From NCBI GenBank assembly GCA_046756945.1, contig JBHHXI010000006.1, forward strand, positions 1-38,931: a DNA stretch of 38,931 nucleotides. Reading direction: 5' to 3'. The stretch comes from JACZQZ01 sp046756945. GTDB taxonomy: Bacteria > Pseudomonadota > Alphaproteobacteria > Rhodospirillales > 2-02-FULL-58-16. This document shows positions 7,861 to 15,828 of the stretch, one piece after another (position 1 is the stretch's first letter; every line of letters begins with the position of its first letter). Both the position numbers and the translations under genes were made by a program. The notes below the pieces were generated by a model. It worked only from the letters and a program-made list of their open reading frames with translations, was not told the DNA's origin and did not search any database.

Positions 7861-8568
7861 TCACCGCAGCGCGGCGATCCTGTCGGCGGCCCGGGCCGTC
7901 TCCCCGGCCAGCCTCGTGGTCCCGGCGGCGGCGGCGGCGAAACCCTGGCCGGCGTCACCGCCGTTCACCGCCTCGATGACGGCGTCGAGCGCCAGCAGGT
8001 TGGCGTGGTTGGCGATCCGCCTGACGGCGTCCGCGGATTCGCCGATCCGGTCGACGGCGCCGGTCAGGTTCCGCAATGCCTGGTCGACGGGCATGGTCCC
8101 CTGGCCGGCGGCGGGCGTGGCCGCGCGCTCCACGGGCCCGGATATTCCCATCACCGGCGTCGCCAGGCGCTGCGCCGCGGCCTCGGTTTTCTGGGCGGCG
8201 CCGTCGGCGGCCAGGCTCCACGTCAGCCGCGGCGCGACGTACCGGCCCTTGCCGTCGATGATCGCCGTGAACAGGAGGTCCAGCGTCGCCCCGCCCAGAT
8301 GGAGACGGGCGGTGTGGGGCAGCCTGCCGGGGTCGGCCAGCAGCCGGCGCTGGCGCGGCGGGTCGTCGAGAAATATATCGATTGAACGTCCCATGAGCGC
8401 ATCAGCCGGGCACGGCAGCAGGTGCTCGATCCGCTCGAGGGTGCGGCGGCTGGCCTCGTTCATGTAGGTGATGCGGAGTTTCCTGCGGTCGCAGATGATG
8501 ACGTTGACCGGCAGATCGTCGACGACCTGGGCGAACACCCGGACATCCATCGGCACCTTTTTCAGCAT
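7861..8568 (-). CDS. Small soluble PAS protein with a truncated chemoreceptor signalling segment
   Basis: Residues about 11-118 look like a PAS domain (LPVNVIICDRRKLRITYMNEASRRTL, then a GRSIDIF turn). Residues about 160-235 match the chemoreceptor hairpin tip: ANHANLLALDAVIEAVNGGD, then AGQGFAAAAAGTTRLAGETA, versus the usual NLLALNAxIEAARAGExGxGFAVVA. The protein ends 25 residues after GQGF, so only one short helix of the return strand exists. There are no membrane segments. At 235 residues it is a minimal receptor-like protein that could interact with CheA/CheW or tune other receptors; no chemotaxis gene is adjacent. I chose ATG 8566-8568; the longer frame upstream is shadow coding of rnd. 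A hairpin lies about 130 bases upstream. Confidence 0.75.
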   Translation of the reverse strand: MLKKVPMDVRVFAQVVDDLPVNVIICDRRKLRITYMNEASRRTLERIEHLLPCPADALMGRSIDIFLDDPPRQRRLLADPGRLPHTARLHLGGATLDLLFTAIIDGKGRYVAPRLTWSLAADGAAQKTEAAAQRLATPVMGISGPVERAATPAAGQGTMPVDQALRNLTGAVDRIGESADAVRRIANHANLLALDAVIEAVNGGDAGQGFAAAAAGTTRLAGETARAADRIAALR

Positions 8569-8694
8569 TTCGGTCTCCCTGGTTGGTGTGGCCCCCGCGG
8601 CGCCCGGCCGACGCCGGCCAATTGCCCGGGCAATCCATAGGACCGTATGAGGGCGCCAACAGGCGATCAACGGCGCATAGGCATAGGAAGGACC

Positions 8695-8712
8695 CCTATA
8701 CGAAAGTATAGG
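8695..8712. promoter_or_regulatory. Perfect hairpin with GAAA loop
   Basis: CCTATAC (8695-8701), loop GAAA (8702-8705), GTATAGG (8706-8712). It lies between rnd and the PAS/MCP-like gene, both on the minus strand. It has no T run on either strand, so it may be an operator or an RNA structure rather than a terminator. Confidence 0.4.
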
Positions 8713-8777
8713 ATCGGTACGCGCCTTCCGGGGCGCCGTCAAACGGACGTCAGGCCGGCTTCGCGGGGTGGTTTCTT

Positions 8778-9941
8778 TCAGGTTTTCACCGGCACCGTCG
8801 TCAGGCGGTTGCCGGCCGCCGCCAGGGCCGTCTTGCCGGCCCTGAGCTTCAGCGCCGCGTCGCCGAACACCTGGCGCCGCCAGCCGTGCATGGCGGGCAC
8901 CTGGGCGTCCTCGCCGAAGGCCGCGATCAGCTCCAGATCGGCGGACGAGGCGACGAGCTTGCGGGCGACGCCGGACTCCTCGCAGGTCATCTTGAGCAGG
9001 ACCTTGAGCAGGTCCGAGACCGGCCCGAGGCCGCGGGGCAGCGGGGAATCGGCCCTGGCCCTGGGGATGGGGCGGTCCTTTTCCGGCACGGCGAGGCCGC
9101 GCCGGACCGCTTCCAGCAGGGCGGCGCCCGCCTCCCTCTCGGCCAGGCCGCGGCCCAACCCGCGGGTGCGCGTCAGTTCGGCGACCGTGGACGGGGTGTG
9201 GTGGGCGATCTCGACCAATGCCTCGTCGCGCAGGACCCGCTGGCGCGGCAGATCGCGCCGTTGCGCCTCCCGTTCGCGCCACGCCGCCACCTCCCTGAGC
9301 ACGGCGAGGAAGCGCGGGTTGGCGCCCCGGCTCTTGATCCGCCGGAACGCCTGGTCGGGGTCCATGGCGTAGGTTTCGGGCGCCGTCAGCACCGCCATTT
9401 CCTCGTCCAGCCAGCCTTCGCGGCCGTTGGCGGCCAGCTTTTTCTTGAGCTTGCCATAGGCCTCGCGCAAATGGGTCACGTCGGAAAGCGCATAGGCGAT
9501 CTGGCGCTCGCTCAAGGGGCGCAGGGACCAGTCGGTGAAGCGCGAGGACTTGTCGACGCGCGCTTTCGTCAGCTTGGCGATGAGGGTTTCATACCCCACC
9601 GAGTCGCCGAACCCGCAGACCATGGCCGCCACCTGGGTGTCGAAGACGGGCGCCGGCAGGCAGCCGGCGAGGTGATAGAAAATCTCCAGGTCCTGGCGCG
9701 CGGCGTGGAACACCTTCAACATGGAGGTGTCGGCGAACAGGGAGAACAGGGGATCGAGATCGATGCCCGGGGCCAGGGCGTCGACGACGCGGGCGTCGTC
9801 GGGTCCGGCCACCTGCACCAGGCACAGTTGGGGCCAGTAGGTCTTTTCGCGCATGAACTCCGTATCGACGGTGATGAAGGAAGTCCCGGCGAGGCCCTTG
9901 CAAAAGGCCTTGAGCCGGGCGGTGTCGGAGATCATCGGCAT
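8778..9941 (-). CDS. rnd: Ribonuclease D
   Basis: The 387-residue 3'-5' exoribonuclease of tRNA maturation shows all DEDDy catalytic residues: D26 and E28 (ITVDTEFM), D84 (HAARQDLEIF), and Y150 and D154 (IAYALSDVTHL). HRDC-type helical domains follow, the first around residues 210-285 (PRFLAVLREVAAWRE). The length is standard. The ATG at 9939-9941 is used; a second Met two codons on is equally possible. It is divergent from the FAD-oxidase gene across 215 bases in which I see no strong promoter consensus. Confidence 0.95.
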   Translation of the reverse strand: MPMISDTARLKAFCKGLAGTSFITVDTEFMREKTYWPQLCLVQVAGPDDARVVDALAPGIDLDPLFSLFADTSMLKVFHAARQDLEIFYHLAGCLPAPVFDTQVAAMVCGFGDSVGYETLIAKLTKARVDKSSRFTDWSLRPLSERQIAYALSDVTHLREAYGKLKKKLAANGREGWLDEEMAVLTAPETYAMDPDQAFRRIKSRGANPRFLAVLREVAAWREREAQRRDLPRQRVLRDEALVEIAHHTPSTVAELTRTRGLGRGLAEREAGAALLEAVRRGLAVPEKDRPIPRARADSPLPRGLGPVSDLLKVLLKMTCEESGVARKLVASSADLELIAAFGEDAQVPAMHGWRRQVFGDAALKLRAGKTALAAAGNRLTTVPVKT

Positions 9942-10156
9942 GGGCCGGTCCTATACACGGAAACACGCGCCGCCGGAAGGGGGAAGGGGGTGCCGGGAGC
10001 CCTCGTATTCCCGGCTCAAGGACTCAACCGAATATCCCGGCGCGTTGAAAACGTCTCGGCGGTGCCCGGCGGACGCCCCAAGTCGCCGCCGCGCGGCGCC
10101 CCGCCCCCGTGGCCGGGGCGGCGAAGTATGCTCAAGTGTGCTAAGGATGAGGCGCC

Positions 10157-11563
10157 ATGGACGTACCGGAAGACGTGCTCGGGGCCATCCGCGCCGCCGC
10201 CGGCCCCGGCGGCTGGATCGACGACGCGCCAGCGATGGAGCCCTACCTCATCGAGGAGCGGGGGCTCTACCGGGGAAGGTGCGCCGCCGTCGTCCGCCCG
10301 GCGTCGACAGAGGCCGTGGCCCGGGTGGTCCGCCTGTGCGCCGAAGCCGGCGTCCCCGTCGTGCCCCAGGGCGGCAACACCGGCCTCGTCGGCGGCGGCG
10401 TGCCGGACGGCGGCATCGTGCTGTCGACGGCGCGGCTGGACCGCGTCCGCGCCGTCGATGCCCTCGACCACACGATGTGCGTGGAGGCGGGGTGCGTGCT
10501 GGCCGACGTGCAGGCCGCCGCCGCCGACGCCGGCGCCCTGTTCCCCCTCAGCCTGGCCGCCGAGGGAAGCTGCCGCATCGGCGGCAACATCTCGACCAAC
10601 GCCGGCGGCGTCGCCGTGCTGCGCTACGGCAACGCCCGCGACCTGGTGCTGGGGCTCGAAGTGGTGCTGCCCGACGGGCGCATCTGGGACGGCCTCCGGT
10701 CGCTGCGCAAGGACAACACGGGCTATGACCTGAAGCACCTGTTCATCGGCGCCGAGGGCACGCTGGGCATCATCACGGCCGCCGTACTTAAACTGTTCCC
10801 GCGGCCGCGGGTCAGGGAAACCGCCCTCGCCGGCGCGGCGACGGCGGACGACGTTTTGGAGCTGTTCTCCCGCGCCCGCGCCGCCTGCGGCGACACCCTG
10901 ACGGCGTTCGAGATGATGGCCCGCATCTGCCTCGACTTCACGATCAGGCACATCCCCGGAGTGACCGACCCCATGGACGCGCCCCATGCCTGTTACGCGC
11001 TGTTGGAGCTGACCAGCCCCAGGGCCGGCGAGGCCCTGGGCGAGGCCCTGGAGGGCGTCCTCGGCAAGGCCCTGGAGGACGGCGTCATCGCCGACGCCGT
11101 GATCGCCGCCAGCGAAACCCAGGCCGGGGACCTGTGGCGCATCCGCGAGACCCTGCCCGAGGCCCAGAAACACGAAGGGGGCAGCATCAAGCTGGATGTC
11201 GCCGTGCCCGTTTCCCGGGTCGCCGACTTTATTTCCCGGGCGACGCGGCTGGTGGAAGAGGAAGTGCCCGGCATCCGCGCCGTCCCCTTCGGCCACCTGG
11301 GCGACGGCAACATCCATTTCAACCTGAGCCAGCCGGAAGGCGCCGACGCCAACGAGTTCCTCGGCCGCTGGGACCACATCGCGCGCCTCGTCCAGGACCT
11401 GGTCGGGGACATGGGCGGCAGCTTCAGCGCCGAGCACGGCATCGGCAGGCTTAAACGGGACGACCTGAGGCGCTATAAGTCCGAGGTCGAAGTGGACCTG
11501 ATGCGGGCGCTCAAGCGCACGCTGGATCCGAAAAACATCATGAACCCGGGCAAGGTGGTGTAA
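10157..11563 (+). CDS. FAD-binding 2-hydroxyacid dehydrogenase (GlcD / D-2-hydroxyglutarate dehydrogenase type)
   Basis: This 468-residue flavoprotein has the FAD-binding PCMH fold: VVPQGGNTGLVGGGVPDGG at about 68-86 grips the FAD, and SCRIGGNISTNAGG is the second contact. The C-terminal substrate domain has GHLGDGNIHFN (from about residue 379), the SFSAEHGIG signature and the terminal LDPKNIMNPGK. The family oxidises D-lactate, glycolate or D-2-hydroxyglutarate and passes electrons to a quinone or to electron-transfer flavoprotein. No GlcE or GlcF subunit is adjacent, which favours a stand-alone D-2-hydroxyglutarate or D-lactate enzyme. It starts at ATG 10157 and lies 53 bases before the acyl-CoA dehydrogenase gene, probably in the same operon. 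Confidence 0.9.
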   Translation: MDVPEDVLGAIRAAAGPGGWIDDAPAMEPYLIEERGLYRGRCAAVVRPASTEAVARVVRLCAEAGVPVVPQGGNTGLVGGGVPDGGIVLSTARLDRVRAVDALDHTMCVEAGCVLADVQAAAADAGALFPLSLAAEGSCRIGGNISTNAGGVAVLRYGNARDLVLGLEVVLPDGRIWDGLRSLRKDNTGYDLKHLFIGAEGTLGIITAAVLKLFPRPRVRETALAGAATADDVLELFSRARAACGDTLTAFEMMARICLDFTIRHIPGVTDPMDAPHACYALLELTSPRAGEALGEALEGVLGKALEDGVIADAVIAASETQAGDLWRIRETLPEAQKHEGGSIKLDVAVPVSRVADFISRATRLVEEEVPGIRAVPFGHLGDGNIHFNLSQPEGADANEFLGRWDHIARLVQDLVGDMGGSFSAEHGIGRLKRDDLRRYKSEVEVDLMRALKRTLDPKNIMNPGKVV

Positions 11564-11616
11564 GGGATGCCGGTGCCGCCCGTCGAAGGGGGGAGAGGAG
11601 AGAGAGGACAACGCCC

Positions 11617-13410
11617 ATGACCTCGTATGCCGCACCGCTGGCCGACATGCGCTTCGTCATCCACGAGCTGGCCGGCCTCGATGCCGTCGCCGCCCTGCCC
11701 GGCTGCGCCGACGCGACGCCCGATCTGGTGGACGCCATCCTGGAGCAGGCGGCGAAGTTCGGCGGCGACGTGCTGGCCCCCCTCAACCAGCCCGGTGACC
11801 GGCAGGGCTGCGTGTTCGAGAACGGAGTCGTCAGGACCCCCGACGGCTTCGTCGACGCCTACGCCCGTTTCGTCGACGGCGGCTGGAACGGCGTCCCCTT
11901 CGACCCCGAATACGGCGGCCAGGGGCTGCCCTGGCTGGTGTCCACCGCCGTTTCCGAGATCTGGCAGGCGGCCAACATGGCCTTCAGCATTTGTCCCATG
12001 CTCAACCAGGGCGCGGTGGAGCTGATCTCCAACCACGGATCGGCGGAACAAAAAGCGCTTTTCCTGCCCAGGATGATCTCCGGCGAGTGGAGCGGCGCCA
12101 TGGCGCTCACCGAGCCGCAGGCCGGCTCCGACCTGGCGCAGGTGCGCACCAAGGCGGTCCCCGACGGCGATCACTACCGCGTCAGCGGACAGAAGATTTT
12201 CATCACCTACGGCGAGCACGACCTGGCCCCCAACATCATCCACATGGTGCTGGCCCGCATCGAAGGCGCGCCGCCCGGGATCAAGGGCATATCGCTTTTC
12301 ATCATACCGAAGTTCCTCCCCGGCGGGGACGGGACCCTGGGCGAGCGCAACGACCTGCGCTGCGTCTCCATCGAGCACAAGCTGGGCATCCACGCCAGCC
12401 CCACCGCGGTCATGTCCTACGGCGACGGCGGCGGCGCCATCGGCTACCTGGTGGGCGAGGAGAACCGCGGCATCGAATGCATGTTCACCATGATGAACGC
12501 GGCCCGCCTGGGCGTCGGCCTGGAGGGCGTGGGCATCGCCGAGCGGGCCTACCAGCAGGCCCGCGCATTCGCCCTGGAACGCATCCAGGGCCGGGCGCTC
12601 GGCGGCGGCGGCGCCGACCCGGTGGCCATCGTCGAGCACCCGGACGTGCGCCGCATGCTGCTGTCCATGCGGGCGCAGACCGAGGCCGCCCGGGCCCTGG
12701 CGTATTTCGTCGCCGCCTGCCTGGACATGGCCAGGCGCCACCCGGACGAAAAGGTGCGCCGCCGGCGCCAGACCCTGGTCGACCTGCTGACCCCCGTGGT
12801 CAAGGCATGGAGCACGGACACCGGAATCGAGGTCGCCAACACCGGCATCCAGGTCCACGGCGGCATGGGCTACGTGGAAGAGACCGGCGCCGCCCAGCAT
12901 CTGCGCGACGCCCGCATCGCCGCCATCTACGAGGGAACCAACGGCATCCAGGCCAATGACCTGGTGGGACGCAAGGTGGCGCGCGACAACGGCGCCGGGG
13001 CTAACGCCTTCATCGCCATGGTCCGCGAGCTGGACCGGGAACTGGCCGCCGCCCCGGGGGACGACATCGCGGCCATCCGCGCCCGCCTCGCCGGCGGCGC
13101 CGACGCCCTCGCCGGGGCGACCCGGTGGCTGGTCGAAACCTACCCTTCCGATCCCCGGTCCGTGGCCGCCGGCGCCGTCCATTACCTGCGCCTTCTGGGC
13201 ATCGTCGCCGGCGGCTGGCTGATGGCGCGGGCCGCCCTGATAGCCGCCGCAGGCCCGGCGGCGGGCGGCGGCGATCCCGACTTCCTGGGCGCCAAGATGG
13301 TGTCGGCGCGCTTCTTCGCCGACCACGTCCTGGTGCAGGCGGGAACGCTGGCCACCGTCTTCACCCAGGGCGCCGCGTTCGTGCTCCACGACGGCCCCGA
13401 GGGGACGTGA
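11617..13410 (+). CDS. Acyl-CoA dehydrogenase, large DmdC-like type
   Basis: At 597 residues this is the long acyl-CoA dehydrogenase form with an extra C-terminal domain, as in DmdC-type (3-methylmercaptopropionyl-CoA) and related enzymes. The FAD/substrate motif ALTEPQAGSDL starts near residue 163. The motif IYEGTNGIQANDL carries the likely catalytic base E439. QVHGGMGYVEE precedes it. The C-terminal part (about 470-597) includes AVHYLRLLGIVAGGW. DmdC-like enzymes are common annotations, so the substrate is not certain. A purine-rich ribosome binding site (11592-11608) precedes ATG 11617. Both this and the upstream flavoenzyme could feed electron-transfer flavoprotein. Confidence 0.92.
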   Translation: MTSYAAPLADMRFVIHELAGLDAVAALPGCADATPDLVDAILEQAAKFGGDVLAPLNQPGDRQGCVFENGVVRTPDGFVDAYARFVDGGWNGVPFDPEYGGQGLPWLVSTAVSEIWQAANMAFSICPMLNQGAVELISNHGSAEQKALFLPRMISGEWSGAMALTEPQAGSDLAQVRTKAVPDGDHYRVSGQKIFITYGEHDLAPNIIHMVLARIEGAPPGIKGISLFIIPKFLPGGDGTLGERNDLRCVSIEHKLGIHASPTAVMSYGDGGGAIGYLVGEENRGIECMFTMMNAARLGVGLEGVGIAERAYQQARAFALERIQGRALGGGGADPVAIVEHPDVRRMLLSMRAQTEAARALAYFVAACLDMARRHPDEKVRRRRQTLVDLLTPVVKAWSTDTGIEVANTGIQVHGGMGYVEETGAAQHLRDARIAAIYEGTNGIQANDLVGRKVARDNGAGANAFIAMVRELDRELAAAPGDDIAAIRARLAGGADALAGATRWLVETYPSDPRSVAAGAVHYLRLLGIVAGGWLMARAALIAAAGPAAGGGDPDFLGAKMVSARFFADHVLVQAGTLATVFTQGAAFVLHDGPEGT

Positions 13411-13531
13411 TCGCCGCCCGATCGCACGCTCGGGCCAGTACGGGCACGACTTCGTGTCCGATGGAGAAAGATGGCTTTTCGTGCTACTCTCCGTACCGTA
13501 GGTGAAGGTTTTCAGGATAAGGGGGGATGGG

Positions 13532-14980
13532 ATGGCTCGTTCCCCGACAGGGGGCCACGCCGTGCTGGCCCTGATCGCGGCCCTGGTCTTTTTGCTGGTT
13601 CTCGCGCCGGTGGGGGCCAATGACCCCGGGGCCGGGAAGACCGCCGCCCTGCTCGAGATCAAAGGGCCTATCGGGCCCGCCACCAGCGACTACGTCCGGC
13701 GCGGCCTGGAGAAGGCGCGGGAGCGGGGCGCCGAGGCGGTCATCCTGCGCGTGGACACCCCGGGCGGCCTCGACACCTCCATGCGCGAGATCATCCAGGA
13801 CATGCTCACCTCGCCCCTTCCGGTGATCGTCTATGTCGCCCCCGGCGGCGCCCGCGCGGCGAGCGCCGGCACGTATATTCTGTATGCGAGCACCGTGGCG
13901 GCCATGGCTCCGGGCACCAACCTGGGCGCGGCGACCCCGGTCCGGCTCGGCGGCGCGCCGCCGCCGGCCCCCGACAAAGAGGGTGGAGAAGACAAGGGGC
14001 GAAAGGAAAACGGCGAAAAAGGCGAAGAGTCGGAAAAGACGGAATCGAAACCCGCGAAACCGGCGCCCCACCCGACCATGACCGACAAGGTCCTGAACGA
14101 CGCCGTGGCCTACATTCGCAGCCTCGCCCGGATGCGCGGCCGCAACGCCGAGTGGGCGGAGAAAGCCGTCACCGAGGCGGCAAGCCTTGGCGCCGAGGAG
14201 GCCTTGAAGGCCGGGGTGATCGACCTGGTGGCCGGGGACCTGAAGGAGCTTCTGGAGAAGGTGGACGGACGCAAGGTTACGGTGCTCAACCAGGAAACCG
14301 AGTTGCACACGGCCGGAGCCGCCATCGTCGCCATGGAGCCCGACTGGCGCACCGAGCTGCTGGCCGTCATCACCAATCCCAACGTGGCCTATATCCTGTT
14401 GCTCATCGGCATCTATGGATTGATCTTCGAGTTCACCAATCCGGGCGTCGTCGCGCCGGGCGTGATCGGGGCGATAAGCCTGTTGCTGGGTTTGTTCGCG
14501 CTTCACCTGCTCCCCGTCAATTTCGCCGGCGCCGGGCTTATCCTGCTCGGTCTCGCCTTCATGGTCGCCGAGGCGTTCGTGCCCGCTTTCGGCGCCCTCG
14601 GCATCGGCGGCGTGGTCGCCTTCGTCGTCGGCTCGGTGATGCTGCTGGACACCGACATTCCGGGTTACGGCGTATCCTGGCAGGTCATCGCCGCCATCGG
14701 CGGAACCACCAGCGCCTTCTTCGCCGTGGTCCTGGTCATGGCCGTGAAGGCGCAGCGGCGGCCGGTGGTGAGCGGAACGGAAGAGCTGATCGGCAGCTAC
14801 GGGCACGTCGCCGACTGGGCCGACCACAAGGGCCGCGTCCGGGTGCAGGGCGAGCTTTGGCAGGCCTCCGCCGCGCACACCCTCGAGCCCGGCGCGCGGG
14901 TCCGCATCGCCGCCATAGACGGTCTGGCCCTCACCGTAATGCCCGCCGACGAAAAAAATGAGGAGGAGGATCATGGTTGA
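13532..14980 (+). CDS. nfeD: NfeD-family membrane serine protease (ClpP-class) with NfeD C-terminal domain
   Basis: The 482-residue long-form NfeD has, in order: a signal or anchor helix (about 9-28), a ClpP-like protease domain, four to five membrane helices (about 285-410) and a C-terminal OB-fold NfeD domain (about 420-475). The likely Ser-Lys dyad is S111 (ARAASAGTYILYA) and K186 (PTMTDKVLNDAVAYI). Archaeal homologues cleave the C-terminus of their partner stomatin. Between Ser and Lys there is a highly charged low-complexity insert (about 149-178, Glu/Lys-rich). ATG 13532 with AAGGGGGG just upstream is preferred over GTG 13502. It overlaps the slipin gene by 8 bases. Confidence 0.92.
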   Translation: MARSPTGGHAVLALIAALVFLLVLAPVGANDPGAGKTAALLEIKGPIGPATSDYVRRGLEKARERGAEAVILRVDTPGGLDTSMREIIQDMLTSPLPVIVYVAPGGARAASAGTYILYASTVAAMAPGTNLGAATPVRLGGAPPPAPDKEGGEDKGRKENGEKGEESEKTESKPAKPAPHPTMTDKVLNDAVAYIRSLARMRGRNAEWAEKAVTEAASLGAEEALKAGVIDLVAGDLKELLEKVDGRKVTVLNQETELHTAGAAIVAMEPDWRTELLAVITNPNVAYILLLIGIYGLIFEFTNPGVVAPGVIGAISLLLGLFALHLLPVNFAGAGLILLGLAFMVAEAFVPAFGALGIGGVVAFVVGSVMLLDTDIPGYGVSWQVIAAIGGTTSAFFAVVLVMAVKAQRRPVVSGTEELIGSYGHVADWADHKGRVRVQGELWQASAAHTLEPGARVRIAAIDGLALTVMPADEKNEEEDHG

Positions 14981-15746
14981 GCTTTACGCGTATGTGGGCG
15001 TCGCCGTCTTCGTCCTGGCGCTGGTCGCCTTTTCCATCAAGATTCTGCGCGAGTACGAGCGCGCGGTCGTTTTTCTTCTCGGCCGCTTCTGGAAGGTGAA
15101 GGGTCCGGGCCTGATCATCATCGTGCCCCTGGTCCAGCAGATGGTGCGGGTGGACCTGCGCATCGTCGTCCTCGACGTGCCGACGCAGGACGTGATTTCC
15201 CGCGACAACGTCTCCGTCCAGGTCAACGCCGTCATCTATTACCGGGTCATCGACGCGCAAAGGGCCATCGTCCAGGTCGAGAACTTCCGCGCCGCCACCA
15301 GCCAGCTTGCCCAGACCACCCTGCGCTCGGTCCTCGGCCAGCACGATCTCGACGAGATGCTGGCCGAGCGGGACAAGTTGAACATCGACGTCCAGCGCAT
15401 CCTCGACGAACAGACGGATGCCTGGGGGATCAAGGTCTCGAACGTCGAGCTCAAGCACGTGGACCTGAACGAGACCATGGTACGGGCCATCGCCAAGCAG
15501 GCGGAGGCGGAGCGCATCCGGCGGGCGAAGATCATCAACGCGGAGGGCGAACTGCAGGCCGCGGAACGGCTTCTCAAGGCGGCCGAGATCATGTCCAATA
15601 ACCCGCAGGCCATGCAGCTTCGCTACCTCGGCGCGCTGCAGGACATCGCCGGTGAAAAGAGTTCGACCATTGTCTTTCCCCTGCCCATGGATCTGGTGCG
15701 CCCGCTTCTGAGCCCCCGGGACGGCGGCCAGGACAAGACGACGTGA
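14973..15746 (+). CDS. Slipin (stomatin/prohibitin-family, SPFH domain)
   Basis: This 257-residue membrane-anchored SPFH protein has an N-terminal helix (YAYVGVAVFVLALVAFSIKI), followed by the slipin pattern EYERAVVFLLGRFWKVKGPGL. The core has VPTQDVISRDNVSVQVNAVI and TTLRSVLGQHDLDEML, then a coiled coil (KQAEAERIRRAKIINAEGE). It probably forms membrane oligomers and is the expected partner and substrate of NfeD. ATG 14973 follows a strong GAGGAGGAGG ribosome binding site. The frame could open five codons earlier, without good support. The start lies within the last codons of nfeD. Confidence 0.95.
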   Translation: MVELYAYVGVAVFVLALVAFSIKILREYERAVVFLLGRFWKVKGPGLIIIVPLVQQMVRVDLRIVVLDVPTQDVISRDNVSVQVNAVIYYRVIDAQRAIVQVENFRAATSQLAQTTLRSVLGQHDLDEMLAERDKLNIDVQRILDEQTDAWGIKVSNVELKHVDLNETMVRAIAKQAEAERIRRAKIINAEGELQAAERLLKAAEIMSNNPQAMQLRYLGALQDIAGEKSSTIVFPLPMDLVRPLLSPRDGGQDKTT

Positions 15747-15791
15747 GGGCCGTCTTTATCTTCGGCCTGGATATCGGGTGCCCGGCGTCCC

Positions 15792-15808
15792 GTCCCGCTC
15801 CGCGGGAC
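15792..15808 (+). terminator. Hairpin after slipin
   Basis: GTCCCGC and GCGGGAC form a perfect 7-bp stem around TCC between the slipin stop and the glycosyltransferase start. No T run follows, so it may be a weak terminator or a leader structure. Confidence 0.35.
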
Positions 15809-15828
15809 CGGGCGGGGTGAGGAAATCC

